The notes under the pieces were generated by a model that saw only the letters and a program-made list of their open reading frames with translations, was not told the DNA's origin and made no database searches. Shown here piece by piece: positions 33,199 to 41,760 of a DNA stretch of 48,803 nucleotides. How positions within the stretch are numbered: the stretch's first letter is position 1; every line of letters starts with the position of its first letter. The position numbers and the translations under genes are program-made. Source of the stretch: JBFLXN01 sp040755715 [NCBI: Candidatus Edwardsbacteria bacterium] (GTDB lineage: Bacteria > Edwardsbacteria > AC1 > JBFLXN01). Where the stretch lies: positions 1 to 48,803 of the forward strand of contig JBFLXN010000002.1 of NCBI GenBank assembly GCA_040755715.1, read 5' to 3'.

Positions 33199-33664
33199 GA
33201 TATTCCTCACTTCGTTCCTGACCGTCGGTCTCGCCCGTAGGCTCGCCCGTGTGGCCTCGCTCGTCCCGATAAATCGGGACGGCTGAGAGGCTATGCCCAA
33301 AGGGTTACGACCAAGGGCTTTGCATCTCGGAGCAACGGACAGGTCGGGTTTGATTACGGCGATAAAATCACTAACCGCTATCCGTCAACCGCTTACCGCT
33401 AAACAATATGCGCATAGCGGAAAGCGGATAGCGAAAAGCGATGTTTTTGTATCGCTGTCATCGTTCTTTTTACCCCGTGAGAAAGATACCTTTTTAGAGT
33501 TTTTAGACGAGTTTATCCCAAAAGTTCGTCAATAAACTGAGCGAAGTTTGTGCCATTATTTTAGTTTTCTAACGGGGTGAATCGCTGAAATCAGTATCCT
33601 GACCGTCTGCTCCGCTTCTTTGCACCACGGACAGGTCGGATTGAAATTCCGATACGGCAAGATT
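33199..33664. repeat. Repeat cluster between ybeY and pgpH
   Basis: No gene seen; short frames here follow the repeats. CCTGACCGTCGG (33208) and CAACGGACAGGTCGG (near 33335) form one hairpin pair, CCTGACCGTCTG (33599) and CACGGACAGGTCGG (near 33626) another, the latter followed by the GGTCGGATTGAAATTCC unit (33634-33663). Also a TCCCGA/TCGGGA palindrome (33263-33280) and GCGGATAGCGA units (33366-33441). Confidence 0.65.
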
Positions 33665-33718
33665 ACACAGATTAGCCACGGGAAGTTTATCTGCCTAATC
33701 AAGACATTATTCAAATTC

Positions 33719-35902
33719 CTAGACGGCAAGTTTAGCACTGGCATCTTTTTTAGTCTCCTCACTCTCATATTCAACCCGGGGATGAAAAGTTGCTGCCAGA
33801 ATAGGCAAGAAAGTTTCCCCAATCTTATGCAAGTCTTGCAAACTCAAGGCACAATCATCCAATTCAAATTCGTTAAATTTTTCCGTAATAATCATTTTGA
33901 TTAGTTTCTGCAATCTGTCAGGCGTTGGCTGACGCAGAGCTCTGGAGGCCGCCTCTACTGAATCAGCTAACATCACAATCCCAATCTCCTTGGTCTGGGG
34001 CTTTGGTCCGGGATAGCGATAATCACTAGCCAAAATTTTTGTCTCCGAAGGATTCATTCTCAAAGCCTTGTGATAGAAAAATTTTAAAAGAGTAGTGCCG
34101 TGGTGCTGGGCAATGCAATTCAAGAGAGGTTGGGGGAGGCGGGCTTTTTTGCCGAAGTCCAGACCTTCCTTTACATGGGAAATGACCACTAAACTTGACA
34201 TCTTTGGTGAAAGATGGTCGTGTCTATTTTTTATACCCACTTGATTCTCAATGAAATATTCCGGCTTGCGGAGTTTTCCGATGTCGTGATAGTAGGCGGA
34301 AACTCTGGCCAAGAGTGAATCCACGCCAATGGATTCAGCGGCCGCCTCTGCTAAACTACCAATTAAGAGGCTATGTTGATAGGTGCCCGGGGCTTCTACG
34401 GAAAGCCGCCTCAAAAGGGGATGATTCAAATCAGCCAATTCCAAAAGTCCCCAAGCAGTAGTTGTTCTGAACACTATTTCTAAGATTGGAAGCGTGCCCA
34501 TCACTAAAAATCCAGTGAGAAGACCGTTGCCTACTCCAGACTTACAGAATTCAAAAATCTTAGAAAATGAACTATAGCGGATGATTTCTAAGATGACAAT
34601 GACTACCAGATTAACCAGACAGAGCAAACCAATGCTCAAAAAGAACTCATAGCGGTGCCTCAAATGGCGGACACTGTAAGCCACCACCATTCCTCCCACC
34701 AGTCCGAGTACGGTTAGAGAAAAATTGAAATTAGCCAAAAATCCTGCCAGAAGGGAAAGAAGCACCGTGAGAAATAGGGCAGTGGATAATTCCAAAAGAA
34801 GTGTAATTAGAATTGAAGCATAAGCTAGAGGAATCAAATAGGGTGAAATTTCCTGCCAAACGATAACTTTGGTCATTAAGAGTGTGAGCAAAATAATGAC
34901 ACTGATTAGCACCAAGAACCTATCTTCTGCAAAAATTTGGGGGCGAAAGTGATAGAGCCAGAAAAGAAGCACAAAGACAACAATCGCCAGAAAAAGAAAG
35001 CGACTGAAGAACGGCAATGAGGGTCCCCAGCCTCTTTCCTCCAAAGAAAGTTTTTCTAATTGAAATCGCAAGGAACGCAATTTTTGGATTTCCTCAAGGC
35101 CAACTTGCTCATGAGCTCCAATAATCTTTTCGCCCTTTTTTACCGTTCCACTTGAAACTGGCACCGATTCTTTGGCGACTTGCCTGAGTCTTTCTGTTTC
35201 CTTTTGCTCTACTAAAACATTTGGACTTAAAAGAGACACCGTAAGTTCTTCAAAGGCTTTCTGTAACTGTAGGCTTGCTGGGAAGATTTCAGCGGATTTA
35301 GTTCTAATCTTAAATCTTACACTCTCCAAATTGAAGAGTTCTTCCAGTTTAATTTCTATATTTCCCGCAGGTCTTTTTAATAATCCTTTAATTCCCAAAG
35401 TTTGAACTTCAGAGGGCAAAATAGGTAAAAGCCCTTTATTCAGTATTTCGGTAATAGTTGCTCTAACTTCTCTTTTTAATCCCTTCAGGTTCTCATAACC
35501 CAAGAGAACTGAAATGGTAGATTTAGACAGAGGCATTCCCCACTTCTCAATACCTTTTTCTTTTTCTTGATAGAAACGGTCCATTTCTCGCCAATATTCC
35601 GCCTTATCAAAGAATTTATCTACCTCGGCTTCTTGAGTTTTGGTTCGTTCAATATCATAATGAAGCACTACCGCAATCTTTTGGGCGGCCTCTTCCTGCT
35701 CGTGACTTAATTGCTCCGGAGTTTTTAGAATCTCAAAGGTGAAAGGGGAAATAATGTCCTTGGGGGCAATATCTCCTTCTCTGAGAATTTCATATTCTTC
35801 TCTTTCTGAAGGGGAAAAAAGGAAACTCAAAACTATTACCAACACCAGGAAACCACCACCAACTTTTAACTTTCTATACTTAGCTCTTAAGCTTTGTCTC
35901 AT
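33719..35902 (-). CDS. 7TM-HD phosphodiesterase, PgpH type
   Basis: 727 residues. N-terminal membrane anchor, an extracytoplasmic 7TMR-HDED domain (about residues 40-290), seven membrane helices (about 300-500), then a cytoplasmic HD domain (HSLLIGSLAEAAAESIG, YYHDIGKLRKPEYF, RHDHLSP). In Gram-positives PgpH degrades c-di-AMP; the same activity is likely but not proven here. GAGGAAT precedes the ATG. Between phoH and ybeY, the usual order. Confidence 0.93.
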   Translation of the reverse strand: MRQSLRAKYRKLKVGGGFLVLVIVLSFLFSPSEREEYEILREGDIAPKDIISPFTFEILKTPEQLSHEQEEAAQKIAVVLHYDIERTKTQEAEVDKFFDKAEYWREMDRFYQEKEKGIEKWGMPLSKSTISVLLGYENLKGLKREVRATITEILNKGLLPILPSEVQTLGIKGLLKRPAGNIEIKLEELFNLESVRFKIRTKSAEIFPASLQLQKAFEELTVSLLSPNVLVEQKETERLRQVAKESVPVSSGTVKKGEKIIGAHEQVGLEEIQKLRSLRFQLEKLSLEERGWGPSLPFFSRFLFLAIVVFVLLFWLYHFRPQIFAEDRFLVLISVIILLTLLMTKVIVWQEISPYLIPLAYASILITLLLELSTALFLTVLLSLLAGFLANFNFSLTVLGLVGGMVVAYSVRHLRHRYEFFLSIGLLCLVNLVVIVILEIIRYSSFSKIFEFCKSGVGNGLLTGFLVMGTLPILEIVFRTTTAWGLLELADLNHPLLRRLSVEAPGTYQHSLLIGSLAEAAAESIGVDSLLARVSAYYHDIGKLRKPEYFIENQVGIKNRHDHLSPKMSSLVVISHVKEGLDFGKKARLPQPLLNCIAQHHGTTLLKFFYHKALRMNPSETKILASDYRYPGPKPQTKEIGIVMLADSVEAASRALRQPTPDRLQKLIKMIITEKFNEFELDDCALSLQDLHKIGETFLPILAATFHPRVEYESEETKKDASAKLAV

Positions 35903-35938
35903 TATTTATTCCTCAGAACAAAAAAACCAAAGAACATT

Positions 35939-36910
35939 TTAACTGCCTTCATATTTCTCATAAGCCTTGATAATTTCATGGACTAATTTGTGTCTGACTA
36001 CATCTTTCTCGGTGAGATATACAAATTTAATCCCTCCAATCCCTAAAAGGATATCCTGGATTTGCACAAGTCCTGAGGGATTACTCTTAGCTAAATCAAT
36101 CTGGGTAATATCACCAGTAATCACTGCCTTGGAATTGAAACCCATACGGGTGAGAAACATCTTCATCTGCATGGCGGTAGCATTCTGGGCTTCATCCAGG
36201 ATAATAAAAGAGTCATTTAGAGTTCTGCCGCGCATATAGGCTAAGGGCACAATTTCAATGACCTCATTAGCCATCAGTCGGTGGGCTTTTTCCGGGGAAA
36301 TCATATCATAGAGGGCATCATAGAGGGGACGCATATAAGGATCTATTTTTTCCTTGAAGTCGCCCGGCAGGAATCCGAGGGATTCGCCGGCTTCCACTGC
36401 TGGTCTGGCCAGGATAATTCGTTCCACTCGGCGCTCATTAAGAGAAGCTACTGCACAGGCTACTGCTAAATAGGTCTTTCCTGTTCCAGCCGGTCCGATG
36501 GAAACGACAATATCATAATCTCTAATTGCTTCTAAGTAATGCTGTTGCCCAATGGACTTTGGTTTTACTAAACGACGCAAAGAAGACAGAACTAAACTTT
36601 CTTGTCTTGACTTTTCAATTTTCTCTTCAGACTCTCTCTCTTTCATCTGACGGAAGACAAGTCCGATTGTCTCTTCATCAATGATGTTTCCTCGTTCTAC
36701 TTCCCCCCGGAGGAAGAGAAAGAGTTTCACCACTGTTTCAACTTCAGCCGGCTCGCCCTTGATGACCACTTCATCTCCCCTGGCGAAGATTTTGGCGGAA
36801 TAGAGTCGTTGAATGGTTTTAAGGTTAGTGTCGTTTGGTCCTAATAAATTTACCGCCTCAATCCCGGCTAAGGAGAGGCGCTCAATAATTTGCTCTTTTT
36901 CTCTTTTCAT
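35939..36910 (-). CDS. phoH: PhoH-family ATPase
   Basis: 323 residues. N-terminal KH-like region (about 1-80), then the PhoH domain with Walker A GPAGTGKT (139-146), IILARPAVEAGE, GFLPGDFKEKIDPYMRPLYD and Walker B FIILDEAQNATAMQMKMFLT. Probably an RNA-acting ATPase/helicase that works with YbeY in RNA turnover. First gene of the phoH-pgpH-ybeY group. No strong ribosome site before the ATG. Confidence 0.95.
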   Translation of the reverse strand: MKREKEQIIERLSLAGIEAVNLLGPNDTNLKTIQRLYSAKIFARGDEVVIKGEPAEVETVVKLFLFLRGEVERGNIIDEETIGLVFRQMKERESEEKIEKSRQESLVLSSLRRLVKPKSIGQQHYLEAIRDYDIVVSIGPAGTGKTYLAVACAVASLNERRVERIILARPAVEAGESLGFLPGDFKEKIDPYMRPLYDALYDMISPEKAHRLMANEVIEIVPLAYMRGRTLNDSFIILDEAQNATAMQMKMFLTRMGFNSKAVITGDITQIDLAKSNPSGLVQIQDILLGIGGIKFVYLTEKDVVRHKLVHEIIKAYEKYEGS

Positions 36911-37024
36911 ATAAGGATAATCTCTACAACCAATTTCACCTTATGACTTTCTTTATCTCTTCTTTTTTCTTCAGTTTTTATCTCCTCTTTCATTATCGTT
37001 ACTCCTTCTTCAAGTCGCAATGGC

Positions 37025-37173
37025 AGATAACGTATCCGAATATGAGAAGTTTTTGCCCGCTTCCTTATTATATTTCAAAAGAAGAAAAGGGCAAAAATTT
37101 GGGTAAAAAATGAAATTCATGTCCAGTACATATAAAAGAGAATTTCATTTTTTCCTCATATTCGGTGTTGTGC
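37025..37173 (-). other. attC-like integron recombination site, 149 bp
   Basis: Read on the minus strand: GCACAAC, an unpaired A, CCGAATATGAG ... CTCATATTCGG, unpaired ATAC, GTTATCT. The end boxes have the AAC/GTT core of attC and the 11-bp stem carries unpaired bases on both sides. The long terminal structure folds into two hairpins: GGGCAAAAA/TTTTTGCCC and AAAAAATGAAATTC/GAATTTCATTTTTT. The size is like Vibrio repeat sites. It lies just after the methyltransferase gene in the same orientation, as in a gene cassette. Confidence 0.65.
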
Positions 37174-37912
37174 GATCGTAAAATATCTATCGGCTTATTT
37201 TCTATTTTTTTACTAATTCTTTTACACATAAAAGAGCAGCTGCTGATTTAGGATTTTTTTTACACCAAAACTGTTGAGTTAACCATGATAATATAGCCCA
37301 AATAAAATACGGCTGATATTTTAATCTGTGATATTCTCCTCTTAATACTTTTAAACCATCCGATCCATAAACTTTAAATCCTAGATTTTTCATTTCATCA
37401 ACTTCCCAACCTGATAAATGTTCTTGATAATCACCTTCTTCATTGGATTTTTGAGGTAAAAAACCATTTGGTGTAAAAATAATTATCTTTTTTTTTGCAA
37501 TTTGTTCAATTTTTTTTATTAATAAAAGACCATTATCTTTTGTAAGATGCTCGATTACATCTAATGCTACACAAGCATCTACTGAATTATTCTGAAAATA
37601 TCTATCTACATTTAAAATATTATCAATTATATATTCATTATGAATTTTTAAAGATTTTGAATTATTAATATCTTTTTCGTATGCATCAATTCCGTATAAA
37701 TATATGTTTTTATTTAAAAATCGTAAATTTGAAATCTTTCCACAACCTAAATCAAGAACAGAAGTCATCCCATTTAATTGAAAAATTAATTCAATAATGT
37801 TAGTTCGAGGGGAGGAAAAAAGAACTGTATCTTTTTTGTAATCATAATTTTTTCTTTGCATACTTTATTCCTTTTTAAATATTAAGCCGATAGATATTTT
37901 ATGTCGCACAAC
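37167..37912. repeat. Inverted repeats bounding the methyltransferase cassette
   Basis: Left 37167-37197 and right 37883-37912 are reverse complements over about 30 bases with three differences (GTTGTGCG... AAAATATCTATCGGCTTA). They enclose one gene and coincide with the cassette ends: right end GTTGTGC starts the cassette, left end GCACAAC opens attC. Confidence 0.8.
37202..37861 (-). CDS. Class I SAM-dependent methyltransferase (cassette gene)
   Basis: 219 residues. SAM motif VLDLGCGKISNLRFL (about 34-48), Asp in YGIDAYEKDI, and ACVALDVIEHL (about 90-100); FTPNGFLPQ follows. Small-molecule, lipid or glycan methyltransferases look like this; the substrate is unknown. Its codons are far richer in A/T than neighbouring genes, pointing to recent transfer. 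It stands alone between an attC-like site and the mirrored 30-bp end repeat. A ribosome site AAAGGAATAAAGT precedes the ATG. Confidence 0.85.
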   Translation of the reverse strand: MQRKNYDYKKDTVLFSSPRTNIIELIFQLNGMTSVLDLGCGKISNLRFLNKNIYLYGIDAYEKDINNSKSLKIHNEYIIDNILNVDRYFQNNSVDACVALDVIEHLTKDNGLLLIKKIEQIAKKKIIIFTPNGFLPQKSNEEGDYQEHLSGWEVDEMKNLGFKVYGSDGLKVLRGEYHRLKYQPYFIWAILSWLTQQFWCKKNPKSAAALLCVKELVKK

Positions 37913-37996
37913 GTGCATAAGTGAAGTACTTCGGATATTCCCACTCTGGTTGAAAATCCAGAAATCAGCCTTCCTAATGACAAATTTCGTCACCTA

Positions 37997-38794
37997 TTAC
38001 TTTCTTTCCCCTTTCTTTAGGATTTTAATCATCTCCTGATGTATTTTCCCGTTAGTCGCCAGGCATTCCGGCACATAGACACTGAATTTTTCACCTCTAA
38101 AATTTGTTACTCTTCCACCAGATTCACTTACCAACAAACTTCCAGCCGCCATATCCCAGGGAAAGAGTTTTAATTCCCAGAAGCCATCAAATCTACCACA
38201 GGCCACATAAGCGAGGTCTAAAGCGGCTGAACCAGCCCTTCTGATTGCCTGGGCTTTTAAAGCAAAATTGGCAAAGTGGTCTAAATTGTTTATCCTGCTC
38301 TCTCTGATGTCATAGGGAAAACCAGTGGCTAAAAGACTCTTGGTCAATTTTTTCGTTGAAGAGACTTTGATTTTTTTGCCATTTAAAAAGGCGCCTTTCC
38401 CCTTTTCCGCAAAGAAGAGTTCATCTAATACCGGATTATAGATGGCGCCTAAGATTATTTCCCTCTCATATTCAACTGCAATAGAAACACAAAAGACCAG
38501 GAAACCGTGCGCGTAATTAGTTGTCCCATCAAGTGGGTCAATCAACCAACAATAAGGCCTCGCCCGTCCCGATAAGTCGGGACAGGGCGAGCTTTCTTCA
38601 GTAAGAATCTGATGGTCAGGAAACTCTTTTTGAATAATCTTGATAATTTTCTTTTCACTCTCTCGGTCAACTGTAGTGACTAAATTTATTTCGCCTTTGT
38701 AATCAATTCTACTTCGGCGACCAAAGTTTTCAAGAAGAAATTTTCCTCCTTCCTTCACAGCAAAGACAAGTGTTTCTTTGAGATGAGAGGTCAT
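37997..38794 (-). CDS. suhB: Inositol-1-monophosphatase family phosphatase
   Basis: 265 residues. Mg-dependent phosphatase: EES (metal site), WLIDPLDGTTNYAHG, and WDMAAGSLLVSESGG are the three metal-binding blocks. Substrates could be inositol phosphate, fructose-1,6-bisphosphate or a related sugar phosphate. Between EESS and YCWLIDPLDG the stretch PCPDLSGRARP is encoded by a 33-base palindrome (38559-38591, CTCGCCC...GGGCGAG around TCCCGA/TCGGGA), exactly 11 codons. This leaves the catalytic blocks intact. 14 bases after the lipoprotein gene. Confidence 0.92.
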   Translation of the reverse strand: MTSHLKETLVFAVKEGGKFLLENFGRRSRIDYKGEINLVTTVDRESEKKIIKIIQKEFPDHQILTEESSPCPDLSGRARPYCWLIDPLDGTTNYAHGFLVFCVSIAVEYEREIILGAIYNPVLDELFFAEKGKGAFLNGKKIKVSSTKKLTKSLLATGFPYDIRESRINNLDHFANFALKAQAIRRAGSAALDLAYVACGRFDGFWELKLFPWDMAAGSLLVSESGGRVTNFRGEKFSVYVPECLATNGKIHQEMIKILKKGERK

Positions 38795-38808
38795 TTAGTC
38801 TTTTTTAA

Positions 38809-39516
38809 CTAACCCAAACTTTTTATTAACTCGCTGATTTTCTTTTTTAATTCTTGTTCTTTGGTGGTTTGCCAGATTTTCTTTAACTCTGTTCTAACAT
38901 CCTTCCAATCATAGCCTGTCTCCAAATCACTCCATCCCTTTTCCAGTTCTTCCAAGGCCCGGTGTCGTAGAGTAGACACAATTTCTTCAGACTTTATGAT
39001 GGAGAGTAAAAGGTCTTTTTCCAAGAGGTCGTTGAAGGTGGGGGAAGTTCTAATCAAGAGAATAAGCTCCTCGGCTTCAGAGCTCTCACCACTTTTTTGC
39101 AAGAGTGTTGGAATAAGAGAGGCAACTTCCTGGTCGTTAAAATGGTCTAAAAGAAGATTCACCGCACAAATCCTTGTCTTAGGGTCATTATTCTCCATTC
39201 TAACATAGTCACGCAGGGTGTAAAAAGCCTTCTTCTGAGGGAAATTCGCCAGAAGCTGTAAAGCCTGTTCTTGGACTTCGGGTGGATTGCTCTTGAAGAT
39301 AAAATCGGTTAAGGCTTTCACTGTTGTCTGAGTCGTATCTTTTAGTGTCGCTAATTTAGCTAATCCCTCTTTCACTTGAATAATATCTGGACTCTTCAAG
39401 AACTGTAGAGCCTTATTTCGTTTTATGTCTGAACCGCGCTGACAGCTGAGGGTGAAGAAGAAAATAAGCCCTGAGCAAAAAATTATTGTTCTTACCACGG
39501 ATGAATTTAGTTTCAT
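38809..39516 (-). CDS. HEAT-repeat-like lipoprotein
   Basis: 235 residues. Lipoprotein signal IIFCSGLIFFFTLSC with lipobox Cys at about 25. The mature part is made of helical pairs such as PPEVQEQALQLLANFP and DPKTRICAVNLLLDHF, typical of HEAT/armadillo repeats used for protein binding. GAGGAGGTGAG precedes the ATG. It and suhB lie between two cassette blocks; they look chromosomal rather than cassette-borne, as neither is followed by an attC. Confidence 0.78.
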   Translation of the reverse strand: MKLNSSVVRTIIFCSGLIFFFTLSCQRGSDIKRNKALQFLKSPDIIQVKEGLAKLATLKDTTQTTVKALTDFIFKSNPPEVQEQALQLLANFPQKKAFYTLRDYVRMENNDPKTRICAVNLLLDHFNDQEVASLIPTLLQKSGESSEAEELILLIRTSPTFNDLLEKDLLLSIIKSEEIVSTLRHRALEELEKGWSDLETGYDWKDVRTELKKIWQTTKEQELKKKISELIKSLG

Positions 39517-39614
39517 TATTTTTTCTCACCTCCTCTTTTGTCCCGACGAAGTCGGGATTATCATCCTTCCGCGTATCTGCCTGCATCCCAACAGCAATTC
39601 TCGTCTAGCAATTC

Positions 39615-39665
39615 GCATAACCGGCTGGCAATGAAGCACACCGGAATTGCCAGTCCGAGTTGAGG
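39615..39665 (-). other. attC-like integron recombination site, 51 bp
   Basis: Minus strand: CTCAAC, T, CGG, A, CTGGCAAT, a 13-base loop, then ATTGCCAG, CCG, GTTATGC. The stem pairs AAC-CGG-CTGGCAAT with its complement and leaves single T and A bases unpaired on one strand, the hallmark of attC. It follows the nucleotidyltransferase remnant by six bases. Confidence 0.7.
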
Positions 39666-39671
39666 TAATAG

Positions 39672-39788
39672 TTAGGGGAGATGTTTCAGATCCTCCATAT
39701 ATCCGCCAACCACAAGGTACTTAACACCGTGTGAGTTCAGCAGTCTCAAGAAATCTTTGAAGTCTGGATGTAGTTCTATCTCTGCCAT
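39672..39788 (-). pseudogene. Nucleotidyltransferase remnant with internal deletion
   Basis: 38 residues: MAEIELHPDFKDFLRLLNSH, then GVKYLVVGGY, then MEDLKHLP and stop. The first 30 residues match the start of MNT-type nucleotidyltransferases (LLN-x-H-x-V-x-YLVVGGYA), which continue with an R-x-T-x-D-hD metal site. That core is missing; the last eight residues look like the family's usual end. So an in-frame internal deletion removed the catalytic part. It overlaps the preceding small gene by 68 bases in another frame. Confidence 0.65.
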
Positions 39789-39930
39789 AAACCATCCTTC
39801 GGTTAATTTCGATTGCATTTAAGCGGTCAGCCTTTCCACGGGACAGCCAATATTGTTTCTCTTCCGAAAATTCATCAAGGGAAGAGACAGTAAGTCGCGT
39901 TTTATCCAGACAAGGTATTTCAGTATCCAT
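39721..39930 (-). CDS. Small conserved protein paired with the nucleotidyltransferase
   Basis: 69 residues (IPCLDKTRLTVSSLDEF, YWLSRGKADRLNAIEINRR, RLQRFLE). The pattern recalls short proteins that precede nucleotidyltransferase genes in toxin-antitoxin-like pairs, with a YWLS-x-K-x3-ER-x-A-IE core. Role unproven. The preceding 59-bp attC and the following 51-bp attC make this gene and the remnant one cassette. Confidence 0.6.
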   Translation of the reverse strand: MDTEIPCLDKTRLTVSSLDEFSEEKQYWLSRGKADRLNAIEINRRMVYGRDRTTSRLQRFLETAELTRC

Positions 39931-39954
39931 ATCTCTTCATTCCTTTCATTTTTC

Positions 39955-40013
39955 CCATAACGACTGAACTCAGCGGCGAGCTATTGCCCGTCCGCTGGAG
40001 TGCCTCGTTAAAC
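39955..40013 (-). other. attC-like integron recombination site, 59 bp
   Basis: Exactly the classic 59-base-element length. Minus strand: GTTTAAC (fits RYYYAAC), GAGGCACTC, CAGCGG-A-CGGGC, loop AATA, GCTCG-CCGCTG, AGTTCAGTC, GTTATGG. Arms AACGAGGCACTC and AACGACTGAACTC pair with mismatches and an unpaired A sits in the inner stem. The BrnA-like gene reads into it, giving the tail LTRHSSGRAIARR typical of cassette ORFs that run through attC. Confidence 0.8.
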
Positions 40014-40218
40014 CTGTTGATTGCCGTGCTATCTTCATCAAACTGCGCAGAGCCTCATTAACCGAGGCGTCATCGGGAAACGCCGCTGCTACATCAGGGC
40101 TAAGAAGAACAAGATTCGTTCCCTTTTTATATTTCTCGTAATATTTACCTCTTACTCCTTTGCCCAAATCTTCTCGTTTGTACTCTTTACGCATTTCTTC
40201 TTTTTTAGCCGTCTTCAT
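39970..40218 (-). CDS. brnA: BrnA-type antitoxin
   Basis: 82 residues. YKREDLGKGVRGKYYEKY is a BrnA-like N-terminus and VLLSPDVAAAFPDDASVNEA matches the ribbon-helix-helix DNA-binding part, which represses the operon and neutralises BrnT. The last 13 residues (LTRHSSGRAIARR) come from the attC site. It overlaps brnT by 14 bases. Confidence 0.85.
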   Translation of the reverse strand: MKTAKKEEMRKEYKREDLGKGVRGKYYEKYKKGTNLVLLSPDVAAAFPDDASVNEALRSLMKIARQSTGLTRHSSGRAIARR

Positions 40219-40477
40219 ATATTTTCCTCTCTTGTTTTGTTGCGCGCCTTGCGCTTATTATTCTTGTTTTTCTATGCCGTTCTGTATGAACGACAGCCCG
40301 CAACTGATTCATACCCGAATGACCAAAAGTCAGGAATCTATGCTCACCAATAGAATGGTCGGGATCATTGAAAGTTAATGCAAGTGGGTCACCAAATACA
40401 GTCGATGCTTCACGGAAAGAGATACCATCTTTCTTGAGATTAGCTTCGGATTTATCTGGATCCCATTCAAATTCCAT
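40205..40477 (-). CDS. brnT: BrnT-type ribonuclease toxin
   Basis: 90 residues. EFEWDPDKSEANLKKDGISF, ASTVFGDPLALTF, GEHRFLTFG and IISARRATKQERKIYE are the conserved blocks of the BrnT RNase toxin, including the C-terminal SAR-x-A-x-x-E-R-x-x-Y. It cleaves RNA to stop growth and is held by BrnA. The pair is complete. Toxin-antitoxin pairs are frequent integron cassette cargo, where they stabilise the array. It ends near the stop of dnaJ, 30 bases away. Confidence 0.92.
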   Translation of the reverse strand: MEFEWDPDKSEANLKKDGISFREASTVFGDPLALTFNDPDHSIGEHRFLTFGHSGMNQLRAVVHTERHRKTRIISARRATKQERKIYEDG

Positions 40478-40507
40478 TAGGGTTTTGTAGTCTGTCTCCT
40501 CTTCTTT

Positions 40508-41698
40508 TTATCTTCCAAATATGTCTTTCATTTTTTCAAATAATCCCCTAGATGGTTTGGGGGCTTTGCTAGCTTCAAATTTGGATAGTTCTTGAAGGAG
40601 TTTCTTTTCTTCGGTAGAGAGTTTGGTCGGTATCCAGACGATGACTTGAATCAGTTCATCCCCACTACCGTATCCGTTGAGATGGGGAATACCACGCCCT
40701 TTCATCCGAAAGACTTTGCCGGCTTGAGTCCCGGCAGGGATACTCATTTTTGCCTTGCCATTTAACAAAGGAACTTCTATTTCTGCCCCCAGTGCAGCCT
40801 GCGAAAAACTGAGGGGAACCTGACAGACAACATCATCTCCTTGACGGACAAAAATCTCATGCTCTTTTTCTTCAATATAGACAATTACATTGCCCGGCGG
40901 TCCTCCCCGAGGGCCGATATTTCCTTCCCCTCGGAGTGGAATATAATTACCATCGGAAACCCCTGCTGGAACTTTCACCAAAATGGTTGCCTCTTTTTTT
41001 ACTCTTCCTTCACCATTACAATCACTGCAGGGGTCTGAAATTACCCTTCCTTCACCTTGGCAATGAGGGCAGGTGGTAATATTGACAAATTGTCCGAAGA
41101 CTGAACGGGAGACTTGACGCAATTCACCACTTCCCTGACAGGTAGGGCAAGTTTTTTCTCCTCCTTTGCTTTTACTGCCGCTTCCGCCACAGACTTCACA
41201 AGTTTCCAGTCGTTTCAGTTTGATTTTCTTTTCTGCGCCGGTGGCAATTTCTTCCAAGGAAAGTTTGAGATGAACTCTGAGGTCGCCGCCTTGCTGACGC
41301 ATTTCTCTGGCGGTGCGTCTGGTAGTGGTTCTTCTGCCAGGGCCAAAGAAGATGTTAAAGAGGCTACCGCCTCCAAAACCTTCAAATATATCACCGAAAA
41401 TGTCCTGAATGTCTTCAAAGTGATGGAAGTCCTGCCAGGTGAAGCCTCCGGGTCTAAAGGTCTGGGAAACACCCTCATGCCCAAAGCGGTCGTAAGCCGC
41501 CCGCTTGTTTCTATCCATCAAGACTTCATAGGCTTCAGAGAGTTCTTTAAATTTTTCTTCTGCCTCTTTTGGGCTATCCCGATTCATATCAGGATGATAT
41601 TTCTTAGCCAGGGTGCGATAGTTTCTCTTTATCTCCTCTTCAGAGGCATTTTGGGGTACACCCAAGACTTCGTAGTAGTCTCGTTTGTTATTGGACAT
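40508..41698 (-). CDS. dnaJ: Chaperone DnaJ (Hsp40)
   Basis: 396 residues. J-domain with [10 protein letters not shown] (about 33-42), Gly/Phe region with FGGGS, four CxxCxGxG zinc modules ([32 protein letters not shown]), then the C-terminal substrate domains. It delivers clients to DnaK and stimulates its ATPase. The 62 bases between dnaK and dnaJ (41699-41760) hold CGTTTAGCGTTT repeats and no ribosome site is evident. Confidence 0.97.
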   Translation of the reverse strand: MSNNKRDYYEVLGVPQNASEEEIKRNYRTLAKKYHPDMNRDSPKEAEEKFKELSEAYEVLMDRNKRAAYDRFGHEGVSQTFRPGGFTWQDFHHFEDIQDIFGDIFEGFGGGSLFNIFFGPGRRTTTRRTAREMRQQGGDLRVHLKLSLEEIATGAEKKIKLKRLETCEVCGGSGSKSKGGEKTCPTCQGSGELRQVSRSVFGQFVNITTCPHCQGEGRVISDPCSDCNGEGRVKKEATILVKVPAGVSDGNYIPLRGEGNIGPRGGPPGNVIVYIEEKEHEIFVRQGDDVVCQVPLSFSQAALGAEIEVPLLNGKAKMSIPAGTQAGKVFRMKGRGIPHLNGYGSGDELIQVIVWIPTKLSTEEKKLLQELSKFEASKAPKPSRGLFEKMKDIFGR

Positions 41699-41760
41699 AA
41701 TAGACGCTGGACGCTTCAGGCCATACGCATTAGGCTTTAAGCGTTTAGCGTTTAGCGTTT

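Noticed and set aside
33293-33535. 80-codon plus-strand frame in the ybeY-pgpH gap
   Set aside because: Built from TCCCGA palindromes and GCGGATAGCG units; no family resemblance.
31610-33664. CRISPR array
   Set aside because: The repeated units are three, unevenly spaced and separated by other repeats, with no cas genes.
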